64,000 bases of DNA from Notospermus geniculatus (taxonomy: Eukaryota > Nemertea > Pilidiophora > Heteronemertea > Lineidae): assembly GCA_002633025.1 (NCBI GenBank), contig NMRB01000815.1, positions 201,295-265,294 on the forward strand, in the 5' to 3' direction. Below are positions 27,101 through 30,448 of this stretch, one piece after another. The notes beneath the pieces were generated by a model. That model ran no database searches. It was not told where the DNA came from and was given only the letters and a program-made list of their open reading frames with translations. Numbering within the stretch: the first letter of the stretch is position 1; each line of letters opens with the position of its first letter. Made by a program: the position numbers and the translations under genes.

Positions 27101-30100
27101 ACGTCAGTGTGGCCATGGCAGTCGCACCGACGACATTCCCCGTTGTAAAGCTGGTTGTTGACACGTCGGTAACCAGTTACACAAGTCTGAAAAATATCAA
27201 ACGTTATTTAACAAAAAAAACTAAGTAGTCTCTCGTATATCCCGCGGTGGCGATCACCAGCCAAGTCAGAAAGTCCTCGGAAGTTGTACGATTCCACCTG
27301 ACAATAGAATCGCTGGGACATGCCAAGTTTCATGCTCTTATGCTACGGTCACACTATGTTCCCGGTCACCACGGCAGCCCCGTTTGCCCGAAACGTAGTG
27401 CTCCGTGGGATTTTGGCTATTTTTTTCTCTGTATTCAAGTTTTGTTACGTCTTGCTAAGTTTCCTCACGGTCTATCACGGTACCCGTGACGGGCCGTGGG
27501 GGGAAGCGGCTGCTGAGCCCCGGAGGCTCAAAGCCGCACTACGGTTCGGCCCGCGGTCTACCACGGATGCCAGTACGTTCCCTCCCGGCCCGTTACGTTC
27601 GGATGGGGTCCCTCACGTTCCTCACGTTCTGATCAAGGTCTGACACGTTTTTCACGTTCTGCCAAGGCTTTCTACGGATGAAACGTGGACGCCGGGCAGC
27701 TTTGGAGCAAGTTTGTGCCCACGGTATAAAAAGAAGGCCTGCAATGTGTCGTCGATTGCTCAGATTCGAATGAAGCTCCCCTGCCGGGCCCGGCTTTTCT
27801 ATACTCCCTCCCAGCCCGCGCGCGCCGTGTCACACCGTAGTAGAACGCAATGCGCCGTATCGCGCCGGGCCCTTAACCGTCACGCGCCGGGACGCGTCGT
27901 GAANNNNNNNNNNNNNNNNNNNNNNNNNNNNNNNNNNNNNNNNNNNNNNNNNNNNNNNNNNNNNNNNNNNNNNNNNNNNNNNNNNNNNNNNNNNNNNNNN
28001 NNNNNNNNNNNNNNNNNNNNNNNNNNNNNNNNNNNNNNNNAGGCCGGAATAGCCTGGTGGACAGTGGCACTGCTCTACCGACATCAGCGTTTGTCCCTTT
28101 GGATTGATGACACTCTCACCAACTGAATCCATACGAACGTTGGACAATCTACAATGAAATGAAGACTTTGTGAAATCCAGAGTGATCGTCTATCGTTTGA
28201 GGTGAAAACTCCGCCTGAAGAACGGCCGAGTGCTTGTACTCTCAGGATAGTTTTCGTTTTCGTCAACAGAACAACAATGTTTCTGGGTTTTATCACTTTA
28301 TTTGGGTTTGGGGATGTCATAGGCAGAAACAAGGATCTTTCCAACTATATGTATGTGTACGTACATTTCTGTGTACACGTACTACAGGTAAGTGGTCCCT
28401 TCAGTCGGCCATTTAGACAAATGGTGCAACTTGATGCTTACTTGGAGAACCGTTGACTTGTATGGAAACTAGCTCGGATGAGAATCTTTTCAAGTTTGTG
28501 CAGAACAGACATGAAGTCCCTCTTCGATGCTTCTGAGCCCCAGTATCCTCCAGTCAGGTTGATGTGCTGCCAATCATTTTCTAGAAGCCTCGCAGAAAGC
28601 ATGTGGATTTTGCCTGACCGGCGGTACGAACCTCCGTGACCAATCGTCATTCCGTTATTACCCTATAAAAACAGCAAATCAAAATGTCACAAGTTCATAC
28701 GGAGTAAAATGTCCCTACGGTTACCCATGGTTGACGTGGAATGGTGTCCTTCATTGAATTTGTTCATTTTTTCCTGACAATTATTACTCATACCTGCAGG
28801 AGGATGTCTGTATCAGCCAAGTAGCTGCCTGGAGGGCCAGAATTCTCAATCTCGTAGTAGATTGAGTAGTTCAAGGTTCCACCGTAAGATACCAGCTGAA
28901 AGGGAAAAGACCCCAAATGAATTGAGCGAATGTTAATGACGATATCTTTAACTATTGTTTGCAGGGCAGAATACTACATGTAAGTATTAAAAAGGTTAAA
29001 GTGGACCTTAGAGTTAAAGCGGCTTCTAGAATACGGGCCATCATCTTATGAGAACCATACCTTATTTCCAAGGAATTCTGGTGGCGCAGTCCAGTAGGCT
29101 GGTGTACCTACGAGTCCTTTATTCAATGCATCAAATGTTAACTCTGTTGGCGTGAAGTCGGGATCGGATACATTCTTGGAAATCGTGTCAGACATGTACC
29201 AACCCTCCAGCATGGCGATCTGAAAATACATGTATGAGAAAAACAAAAATATGAAGCATCGGTCCTTTCTACATAGGATCCCAAATTCGTACTGTCCATG
29301 CTATAGTGACTGTCACTAGCCCCTCCTTTGCTACTTCGACTTGAGACAATCAAGTACCGTGGGAAATTCGACAAGGAAGGCAAGTAAAGTGAAATCATAA
29401 GTAAAAACAATATTCATAGACGGTTCGTTTTGGCTTACCTGGTAACGTCCCCACTTAACGCTTCGGCAGACGTCCGTCACACCAAAACAGAAACACGGGC
29501 TGCATCCAGTAGGATTATTACCATCTAAGTTATAATAGCCAGGCCTGCAACGGTCGCACTGTTCTCCTCCAACATTTCTCTGTAAGAAGAAAAAAGGCAT
29601 TTTGTACATCATGTCATCTGTACACGTCACTTGGACGTTCTCCTTTGATGTGACTCCGTTGACAGACTCGGAGTGAATACAGTGGCGCCACCGAATACGC
29701 TGGTAGTCTATCAAGTTCTGTAGGTACTGCCCTCTGGTCGTTTGCCTAGACCACCACCGAGGCGTGATGGTCTTTTTCAAAACTAGATCTCCAGTTTTTG
29801 TGAAGTAGAGCTTCCTCTCAGTCCTACTAGCTTTGAAATACATGACTGACTCCTCAATGACAAATGGATGGCACGGTTATTGTTTTGTACCTTGCATATG
29901 CAATCTCCTCGACAGGTGTCCTCGTTGATACTGCCTATCTTGCTACAGGGACAAGGCTCACAGTTAGGGTAGCCTCTAAAGCCAGCAACACAGCGATCAC
30001 AACTCGGGCCAGTATATCCTGGTTTGCAAATACAGTCTCCGGGAAACTGGAAGTAAGAAAAGTTGAATGCATTCCGTGATGACTTAAGCATATGCAGCTG

Positions 30101-30447
30101 ATCATGAATTTCAAAATGCACACTTCTTTAATTCAGGTCAATCCATATGGGCATCACAGACATCAACAATTTGCTCTGTCCAGCATTTCGTACTTGTCGA
30201 ACCTACAATTATCGTCAACGACAGGTTTCTTCATGATAAACTACATGTATGCTCTTCTTTGGTCAAACACAAGCAAATAGTAATCCTTACTAGTTCCTCC
30301 CTGATCCTGCTTGAGTCTCTTACACAGACGCCTGTTGAACCAACGCTGTCACACCGACACTTGTAACAGGGTCTGGGATTATCCGCAGGGAGATTGGCCG
30401 GACGGTAGTAACCTTCCTCACAGGTCTGACAGTTGATACCCTCGGTG
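1..30447 (-). CDS. Laminin subunit alpha, left-arm copy (multi-exon, truncated at both ends)
   Basis: This is a secreted basement-membrane protein: the alpha chain of the laminin heterotrimer, joined to beta and gamma chains through its coiled coil and binding cell-surface receptors through five C-terminal LG domains. About 51 exons are readable on the minus strand with GT-AG borders. They run from LE repeats at 30447 through L4a, LE, a DGDGGK insert, LE, L4b, LE and the coiled coil to LG5 at the window start. Two L4 modules plus five LG modules is the LAMA1/2-type plan. The 5' end is cut in mid-exon by a single n at 30448, so the LN exons are missing here. One exon (28041-28148) runs into an N gap. 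The last exon leaves the window. No internal stop was seen in the exons I read. Family assignment is very secure; orthology to a particular vertebrate LAMA gene is not attempted. Confidence 0.95.
220..1914 (-). CDS. Laminin alpha LG4 (left arm)
   Basis: Exons 1783-1914, 892-1084, 486-632 and 220-376. LG4: [50 protein letters not shown], the sugar-receptor-type edge [10 protein letters not shown] and [15 protein letters not shown], ending [13 protein letters not shown]4-5 bind alpha-dystroglycan and heparin in studied laminins (family knowledge). There is no right-arm partner in the window. A foldback MITE occupies 1209-1344 of the first intron. Confidence 0.9.
724..752. repeat. Poly-G tract with an ambiguous base
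   Basis: Two G runs around NAGTT in the LG4 intron; the n at 736 probably reflects a sequencing problem in the homopolymer. Confidence 0.7.
1209..1344. repeat. Foldback MITE, CACAAA-x-ATCTTAAG family (LG4 intron)
   Basis: Terminal inverted repeats of about 30 bp: the left end GGGCCCAGTTTCACAAAC..ATCTTAAG mirrors the right end CTTAAGATTCTTTGTGCAAC..GGCCCC. No coding capacity. Its ends resemble those of the palindromic element at 57323-57426. Confidence 0.7.
1515..1700. repeat. Diverged direct repeat (dimer) in the LG4 intron
   Basis: Two related segments about 130 bp apart: CAAGATGGACGACTGGCGGC near 1528 and CTAAATGGCCGACTGGCCGC near 1668, with similar flanks. Looks like an old dimeric repeat. 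Confidence 0.45.
2130..3244 (-). CDS. Laminin alpha LG3 and the LG3-LG4 linker (left arm)
   Basis: Exons 3098-3244, 2818-2957, 2420-2623 and 2130-2292. LG3: [54 protein letters not shown] and [13 protein letters not shown]. The last exon continues [12 protein letters not shown] and then a Pro/Thr-rich stretch, [18 protein letters not shown], which fits the flexible hinge between LG3 and LG4. No furin-type basic cleavage site is visible in the hinge. Only the first two of these exons exist in the right arm. Confidence 0.9.
3429..4574 (-). CDS. Laminin alpha LG2 (left arm)
   Basis: Exons 4412-4574, 4148-4295, 3758-3887 and 3429-3555. Characteristic stretches are [69 protein letters not shown] and [15 protein letters not shown], ending SGCAIS. 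A 39-bp perfect palindrome lies 25 bp past the donor of the third exon (see 3695-3733). Exon lengths equal those of the right arm. Confidence 0.92.
3695..3733. repeat. 39-bp perfect palindrome beside a laminin splice donor (left arm)
   Basis: CGATGATCAACTTGGAGAC, one central base, then its exact reverse complement. It lies 25 bp past the donor of exon 3758-3887. The arm resembles the start of that exon (GTCTCCAAGTTGGTGAAGAG). Confidence 0.8.
4764..6059 (-). CDS. Laminin alpha LG1 (left arm)
   Basis: Exons 5910-6059, 5371-5528, 5003-5150 and 4764-4897. LG1 opens [17 protein letters not shown], has the strand [18 protein letters not shown], the motif [14 protein letters not shown], and the closing pair [13 protein letters not shown] ... 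ESCGGCIES. The intron between the first two exons holds a 31-bp minisatellite that is much shorter here than in the right arm. LG1-3 of alpha chains form the integrin-binding cluster (family knowledge). Confidence 0.92.
5775..5886. repeat. 31-bp minisatellite, short allele (LG1 intron, left arm)
   Basis: About three to four degenerate units of TACCGTCGAAACTGTAAGCA + ATTGCCCCTAA. Mirror of the longer array at 60100-60365. Confidence 0.75.
6241..9897 (-). CDS. Laminin alpha coiled-coil (domains II/I) (left arm)
   Basis: Eleven exons: 9755-9897, 9519-9611, 9273-9384, 8854-9010, 8249-8450, 7941-8060, 7558-7715, 7162-7410, 6832-6957, 6519-6689, 6241-6395. The first opens [18 protein letters not shown], the cysteine pair at the start of the long arm used for interchain disulfides. 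The rest is heptad-like, rich in Leu, Lys, Glu and Asn, with little Gly or Pro (for example [18 protein letters not shown] and [15 protein letters not shown]). It is the region that pairs with beta and gamma chains. Several N-glycosylation sequons (NAT, NKT, NGS) are present. It ends in [10 protein letters not shown], immediately before LG1. Confidence 0.92.
8544..8802. repeat. MITE of the CTTATTCAC family carrying a nested element (left arm)
   Basis: Outer ends CTTATTCACAAAGCC and CTTCGTGAATAAGGTCCC form an inverted repeat. The interior (GACAATAGTTTACG, CCTTTG) matches the copies at 12076-12197, 53972-54096, 57181-57321 and 30703-30836. It is interrupted by 8592-8708. Confidence 0.7.
8592..8708. 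repeat. Nested MITE with CTTTG target duplication (left arm only)
   Basis: Ends GCTGATATTCATAAAAGCTA and the mirrored AACTTTTATCAATACCAGC, about 36-bp inverted repeats around an interior of about 45 bp. It is flanked by CTTTG on both sides. The right arm has the uninterrupted site with one CAAAG (57270-57274). Confidence 0.8.
10238..11693 (-). CDS. Laminin alpha, LE block after L4b (left arm)
   Basis: Exons 11553-11693, 11265-11389, 10772-10864 and 10238-10428 encode the last LE modules before the coiled coil: [14 protein letters not shown] with [51 protein letters not shown], and [17 protein letters not shown] ending [11 protein letters not shown]. The intron between the second and third exons carries a 53-bp minisatellite. 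Exon lengths match the right arm. Confidence 0.92.
10893..11163. repeat. 53-bp minisatellite, five units (LE intron, left arm)
   Basis: Unit AACAACTTATTTGGTGGAGG + AAACTTCTCCTAGCTGAAAC + ATTCGTAGTTAGA, five copies with minor changes. The right arm has about two. Confidence 0.85.
11808..23360 (-). CDS. Laminin alpha L4b module, split by a 10.7-kb intron that hosts GPCR genes (left arm)
   Basis: Exons 23193-23360 ([19 protein letters not shown]), 22785-22988 ([20 protein letters not shown]) and 11808-12053 ([18 protein letters not shown]) encode the second laminin IV module. The C-terminal half is recognisable by [19 protein letters not shown], the counterpart of the L4a signature. The intron 12054-22784 interrupts the module and contains six antisense single-exon GPCR genes, several MITEs and little else. 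The laminin pre-mRNA must therefore carry the reverse complements of all six receptor genes. Confidence 0.93.
12076..12197. repeat. MITE, CTTATTCAC family (left arm, next to an L4b exon)
   Basis: GGGACCTTATTCACAAAGC at one end and CTTCGTGAATAAGGTTCC at the other. It lies in the GPCR intron, 23 bp from the L4b exon acceptor. Confidence 0.72.
12521..12575 (+). promoter_or_regulatory. Candidate core promoter of GPCR member 1
   Basis: TTTATAAAT (TATA-like, 12523-12530) is followed about 35 bp on by TTTTCATCAACAACATAAC, a block found at the same relative place upstream of the other cluster members. It lies about 225-265 bp before the ATG. Function is inferred from position and recurrence only. 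Confidence 0.4.
12787..13785 (+). CDS. Class A GPCR, single exon, cluster member 1 (left arm)
   Basis: An intronless 332-residue seven-transmembrane receptor. TM1 about 35-58 has GN (N49); TM2 has LAASD (73-77); C113 at the top of TM3 and C189 in extracellular loop 2 are the expected disulfide pair. The DRY position reads SVER (135-138) followed by [11 protein letters not shown]6 has LMTP instead of CWxP, and TM7 has NFIIY (307-311) instead of NPxxY. Helix 8 ends in a CC pair suited to palmitoylation. An N-glycosylation sequon (NVT, 194) lies in loop 2. The start Met is shared by all paralogues. It lies antisense in the laminin L4b intron. It resembles invertebrate peptide-receptor-like class A GPCRs; the ligand is unknown. 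Confidence 0.9.
   Translation: MVRTPTTDEADNGLTRVMTSLTLAHLDKVLAFFQGYMTIIIASAGLLGNGLSLVVFIRTRRKQDASIHYLSCLAASDTAYIVATLVTVWPRQGLQFIVDYTPVDIMTISTFSCKISNYILMISSFMSAWLIAAYSVERAIVVWFPLKRANITTKKRFLAIGIVFLMSAATTVHRPILVDVYFGYGMVLCYYIGNVTMQLALLEVDWGLFFYIPCVIMLVANCFILIGIFRGSQKRAEMSKDDRQDMKILLNLLLISFTYIVLMTPNAAVWLLYVIYSNMNPDPSFIDLLIKIAGFCDVIGLCNFAFNFIIYGCTLPFYKAELNSMFCCQRKK
13976..14035 (+). promoter_or_regulatory. Candidate core promoter of GPCR member 2
   Basis: TATAAATA at 13980-13987 and a CCTCAACAACACATC block at about 14020, matching the member 1 arrangement. It is the most distant from its ATG (about 380 bp). Confidence 0.35.
14363..15379 (+). CDS. Class A GPCR, single exon, cluster member 2 (left arm)
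   Basis: 338 residues, seven predicted membrane segments, same signature as member 1: [13 protein letters not shown] in TM1, LAISD in TM2, [13 protein letters not shown] after TM3, NFIIYG in TM7. Its N-terminal half ([25 protein letters not shown]) is distinct. From TM5 on ([19 protein letters not shown] ... [18 protein letters not shown]) it is nearly identical to members 3 and 4, and the shared sequence runs past the stop codon into the 3' flank. That mosaic pattern suggests gene conversion. A C-terminal extension ([11 protein letters not shown]) follows helix 8. Ligand unknown. Confidence 0.9.
   Translation: MVKITTTEEPDNGLTRVMTSLAQQDKVLAFFQSFITIIIASTGLLGNGLSLVVFIRTRKREDASVQYLSCLAISDTAYIVANLVLVWPRQGLQFITDHTPVDILTISTFSCKISSFIMMISGATSAWLIAAYSVERAVVVWFPLKRANITKKKRSYAIGALFLICAAMVLYQPILSDVYFAYGMFLCNYVVNAVMQLVIQQFDWGLYFYIPCITILVANCFILVGIFRGSRKRAEMSKDDKQDMKVLFSLLFISFAYVTLMTPSAAIWLSYVIYSNTNSDQALLDLIIHIAGFCDVISLCNFASNFIIYGCTLPFYKEELKTMFGCQKKGVFRQTLQT
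15538..15750. repeat. MITE, GTATTCTAGAAGC family, with a second MITE nested in it (left arm)
   Basis: Outer ends GGCCGTATTCTAGAAGCTTC and the mirrored remnant GGATACGGGTCC. The interior has CTTAACTCTAAGGTTTACC paired with GGACCTTAGAGTTGAGG. It is broken by the GTGGGCC element at 15635-15737. Lies between GPCR members 2 and 3. Confidence 0.75.
15635..15737. repeat. Nested MITE, AGGGTGGGCC family (left arm)
   Basis: CAGGGTGGGCCAAAGAAAGT facing ACTTTCTCTGGCCCACGCTG, with an extra copy of CTTTCTCTGGCCCA at one end. Confidence 0.75.
15856..15920 (+). promoter_or_regulatory. Candidate core promoter of GPCR member 3
   Basis: GATTTATAAAC (TATAAA at 15860-15865), then GTGTCATGCTATTTTCATCA and CAGCATAAC ending about 15918. 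About 190-245 bp before the ATG. Shared with members 4, 5 and the truncated right-arm copy. Confidence 0.42.
16106..17116 (+). CDS. Class A GPCR, single exon, cluster member 3 (left arm)
   Basis: 336 residues. Membrane segments and motifs as in the family: [31 protein letters not shown] and NFIIYG. Loop 2 differs from members 1, 2, 5 and 6 by reading [12 protein letters not shown] rather than DVYFxYGxxLC, a feature it shares with member 4. The right-arm allele (47470-48439) differs by one residue over 320 (KDEL versus KEEL near the C terminus). The ATG sits in the conserved context GCACAATGG. Ligand unknown. Confidence 0.9.
   Translation: MVGITTTDEIGKGLTRVMTSLARLDKVLAFFQGYMTIIIACTGLLGNGLSLAVFIRTRKRQDASIQYLSCLAVSDTAYIIATLVLTWPRQGLQFITGYTPVDILTFSTFGCKISYYVLLISGTISGWLIAAYSVERAVVVWFPLKRSNITTRKRSFTIGIIFLVAAVIILYRPILVDVYSADHDIVLCFYVGNVTMRIAVQQVDWGMYFYIPCITILVANCFILVGIFRGSRKRAEMSKDDKQDMKVLFSLLFISFAYVTLMTPSAVTWLSYLIFSYTDSDQALLDLIFHIAGFCDVINLCNFASNFIIYGCTLPFYKDELHTMFGCQKGVFRQTL
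17404..17983. repeat. MITE, GTATTCTAGAAGC family, expanded by internal insertions (left arm)
   Basis: Outer remnants GCCGTATTTTAATAGCTTCC and AGGAGGCTTCTACGGGCC bound about 580 bp. Inside are repeated TCGTGGTGATC and CACGATTG segments and the TTAA-flanked element 17515-17681. The mirror is 46765-47181, shorter because it lacks that element. Confidence 0.65.
17515..17681. mobile_element. TTAA-flanked MITE, piggyBac-like (left arm only)
   Basis: Starts TTAA-GGGCGGCGCACACGAG and ends CTCGTGTGCGCCGCCC-TTAA with 22-bp perfect inverted ends. It is 159 bp long between the TTAA duplications and has no coding capacity. The mirrored site in the right arm (47067-47070) has a single TTAA in otherwise matching sequence. 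TTAA duplication is the hallmark of piggyBac-type transposition (family knowledge); assignment to that superfamily is inference. Confidence 0.82.
18091..18150 (+). promoter_or_regulatory. Candidate core promoter of GPCR member 4
   Basis: GATTTATAC (weaker TATA, 18093-18101) followed by GTGTCATGCTATTTTTATCA and ACAGCGTAAC, the member 3 module with a few changes. Confidence 0.38.
18376..19386 (+). CDS. Class A GPCR, single exon, cluster member 4 (left arm)
   Basis: 336 residues, closest to member 3 (loop 2 [12 protein letters not shown]). Unusual replacements for this family: TM2 reads LAVWD instead of LAVSD/LAASD in both arms, and after VER the left copy has VVVLFPLK where others have VVVWFPLK. 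The 3' half is again the shared [17 protein letters not shown] type. The upstream region (about 270 bp) is strongly similar to that of members 3 and 5, consistent with duplication of promoter and gene as one unit. Confidence 0.89.
   Translation: MVGITTTDEIGNGPTRVTTSLAQLDKVLAFFQGYMTIIIASTGLLGNGLSLAVFIRTRKRQDASIQYLSCLAVWDTAYIIATLVLTWPRQGLQFIIGYTPVDILTLSTFSCKISFYVLLISGTMSGWLIAAYSVERAVVVLFPLKRSNITTRKRSFTIGIIFLVALVTNLYRPILVDVYSADHGVVLCLYVGNVIVRIAMQQVDWAMYFYIPCVTILVANCFILVGIFRGSRKRAEMSKDDKQDMKVLFSLLFISFAYVTLMTPSVVTWLSYLIFSYTDSDQALLDLIFHIAGFCDAITLCNFASNFIIYGCTLPFYKEELQTMFGCQKGVFRQTL
19547..19663. repeat. MITE, GTATTCTAGAAGC family, solo copy (left arm)
   Basis: Best uninterrupted copy: GGCCATATTCTAGAAGCTTC mirrored by GAGGCTTCTAGAATACGGGC; 117 bp, between GPCR members 4 and 5. 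Confidence 0.8.
19786..19850 (+). promoter_or_regulatory. Candidate core promoter of GPCR member 5
   Basis: CTATAAACC (TATAAA 19789-19794) followed by GTGTCATGCTATTTTCATCA and ACAGCATAAC. Almost identical to the member 3 module. Confidence 0.42.
20070..21089 (+). CDS. Class A GPCR, single exon, cluster member 5 (left arm)
   Basis: 339 residues. N-terminal half close to members 3 and 4, loop 2 of the [11 protein letters not shown] type, TM6 [18 protein letters not shown] unlike members 2-4, TM7 [10 protein letters not shown] as in members 1 and 6. The C terminus is extended ([12 protein letters not shown]) and basic. The left copy has FRGS replaced by SRGS at the end of TM5 and one unusual loop-2 stretch (CFFEGDVIM), both normal in the right arm (CFYVGNVIM). 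Antisense within the laminin intron. Confidence 0.89.
   Translation: MVGIATTDEIGNDPTRVMTSLARLDKVLAFFQGYMTIIIACTGLLGNGLSLAVFIRTRKRQDASIQYLSCLAVSDTAYIIATLVLVWPRQGLQFITGYTPVDILTLSTFACKISNYFLMISGTMSAWLIAAYSVERAVVVWFPLKRANFTTRKRSFTIGIIFLVSAVIILYRPILVDVYFAYGIVLCFFEGDVIMRIAMQQVDWGLYFYIPCIAILVANCFILVGISRGSRKRAEMSKDDKQDMKVLFNLLLISSAYVILMAPSAAIWLSYVVYSYSNSDQAFLNLIIHIAGFFDVIGLCNFAFNFIIYGCTLPFYKEELNSMFGCQKKGVFRRKGVVR
21258..21310 (+). promoter_or_regulatory. Candidate core promoter of GPCR member 6
   Basis: GATTTATAAATG (TATAAA 21262-21267) followed about 30 bp on by GTCTCATCAACAACATC. Same spacing logic as member 1. Confidence 0.4.
21508..22506 (+). CDS. Class A GPCR, single exon, cluster member 6 (left arm)
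   Basis: 332 residues counted from the Met at 21508, the start conserved in all paralogues ([18 protein letters not shown]). An in-frame upstream ATG at 21472 would add 12 residues but lies in the region that is 5' flank in the others. Most similar to member 1 (FIVxxP region, [30 protein letters not shown]-terminal CC). The left copy has an extra residue in extracellular loop 1 ([10 protein letters not shown] against FIVDYRPVD on the right). It is the member nearest the 5' L4b exon. Confidence 0.9.
   Translation: MVRTLTTDETDNGLRRVMTSSTLAHLDKVLAFFQGYMTIIIASTGLLGNGLSIVVFVRSRRRQDASIHYLSCLAASDTVYIVATLVTLWPRQGLQFITSDYMPVDIMTISTFSCKISNYILMISSFMSAWLIAAYSLERAIVVWFPLKRANITTKKRFLAIGIVFLMSAVTTVHRPILVDVYFGYGMVLCYYIGNVTMQLALLEVDYGLYYYIPCVVMLVANCFILIGIFRGSQKRAEMSKDDRQDMKILLNLLLISFTYIILMTPNAAVWLLYVIYSNMNPDPSFIGLLIKIAGFCDVIALCNYAFNFIIYGCTLPFYKAEVKSMFCCSKK
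22507..22784. other. Intergenic stretch between GPCR member 6 and the L4b exon
   Basis: No gene seen; it aligns with 41981-42251 in the right arm. Contains the 3' flank of the receptor only. Confidence 0.5.
23648..24604 (-). CDS. Laminin alpha, LE block before L4b (left arm)
   Basis: Exons 24465-24604, 24090-24314 and 23648-23788 encode LE modules: [50 protein letters not shown], then [19 protein letters not shown] and [10 protein letters not shown], which leads into L4b exactly as [10 protein letters not shown] leads into L4a. All three exons keep the length and phase of their right-arm partners. Confidence 0.92.
24697..25405 (-). CDS. Laminin alpha repeat exon: DGDGGK (Gly-X-Y) insert followed by an LE module (left arm)
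   Basis: One exon of 709 bp, with its acceptor after a TTCCTTCAG tract and its donor TTTGA|GTAAG. It opens [16 protein letters not shown], continues with about 26-28 units of the hexapeptide DGDGGK (roughly 24880-25385 in DNA, 18-bp unit), then returns to a normal LE module [18 protein letters not shown] and ends [10 protein letters not shown]. Read as triplets the hexapeptide is Gly-Asp-Gly / Gly-Lys-Asp, so Gly falls at every third residue with several interruptions (GKK, GGSGK, GGG). There is no proline and no cysteine in the tract. The opening [10 protein letters not shown] also resembles acidic calcium-binding loops. Seen: repeat, frame and splice sites. Inferred: a flexible, highly charged spacer in the short arm. 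The right-arm allele is 102 bp shorter, still in frame. Confidence 0.88.
25559..27186 (-). CDS. Laminin alpha, LE block between L4a and the repeat exon (left arm)
   Basis: Six exons (27073-27186, 26745-26959, 26294-26502, 26058-26164, 25766-25943, 25559-25665) encode a run of LE modules. Recognisable pieces are [63 protein letters not shown] and [18 protein letters not shown]. The final exon ends GDKCDAVK in phase 0. Its LE module has the first six cysteines, but where the seventh (CDxC) is expected it has DAV. The matching eighth cysteine is also absent, because the next exon opens directly into the DGDGGK repeat. Exon sizes are identical to the right arm. Confidence 0.92.
27338..27903. mobile_element. 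GC-rich insertion in a laminin intron, unclassified (left arm only)
   Basis: At about 27338 the left arm departs from the right-arm intron (37276-37594). A GC-rich stretch follows, full of CACGG/ACGTTC motifs and including a GTATAAAAAG box near 27724; it runs into the N gap. No coding domain is recognised, and the far end cannot be seen. Most likely a mobile or repeat element. Confidence 0.5.
27904..28040. other. Assembly gap (137 N)
   Basis: A run of N interrupts the 3' end of the last L4a exon (28041-28148) and the end of a GC-rich left-only insertion. The right arm shows the missing exon end (37265-37275). Confidence 0.99.
28041..29219 (-). CDS. Laminin alpha L4a (domain IV) module (left arm)
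   Basis: Exons are 29061-29219, 28794-28895, 28442-28662 and 28041-28148; the last is interrupted by the N run 27904-28040. Together they encode a globular laminin IV type A module: start [11 protein letters not shown], core APPEFLGNK then [17 protein letters not shown], and the C-terminal signature [20 protein letters not shown]4 modules are inserted between two halves of an LE module. Here the flanking LE halves are the [10 protein letters not shown] exon upstream and the CHCPPGYSG exon downstream. The final exon is complete in the right arm (37158-37275). The missing bases are an assembly gap rather than a mutation. Confidence 0.92.
28948..29039. repeat. MITE, GTATTCTAGAAGC family, partial (L4a intron, left arm)
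   Basis: Ends GGCTTCTAGAATACGGGCC; the other end is lost. Contains CTATTGTTTGCAGGGCAGAA like the full copies. Confidence 0.7.
29439..30447 (-). CDS. Laminin alpha, first LE-repeat block (left arm)
   Basis: Exons read 30291-30447 (cut by n at 30448), 29891-30046 and 29439-29579. They encode laminin-type EGF modules with the eight-cysteine pattern: [11 protein letters not shown], then [21 protein letters not shown], then [19 protein letters not shown] followed by [10 protein letters not shown], the usual lead-in to an L4 module. Splice donors and acceptors match those of the right arm (34597-35821) base for base in position. LE modules form the rod-like short arm. The first exon lacks its 5' part only because the homology stops at the single ambiguous base, not because of a stop codon. 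Confidence 0.93.
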
Positions 30448-30448
30448 N

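Larger units (their letters stand above)
2744..30447. repeat. Left arm of the window-scale inverted repeat
   Basis: The sequence from about 2744 to 30447 is the reverse complement of 63321 down to 34838, with substitutions, indels and mobile-element differences in introns but conserved exons. The outer break is at GTATAAACGTAATGCATTG (around 2741-2759), whose mirror on the right runs GCATTACGTTT and then n. The inner break is at 30447/30448, where the exon ACACCGAGGG... meets n. Confidence 0.93.

Noticed and set aside
27713-28147. Open frames crossing the 27904-28040 gap
   Set aside because: They are artefacts of translating N; only the laminin exon end at 28041-28148 is supported.
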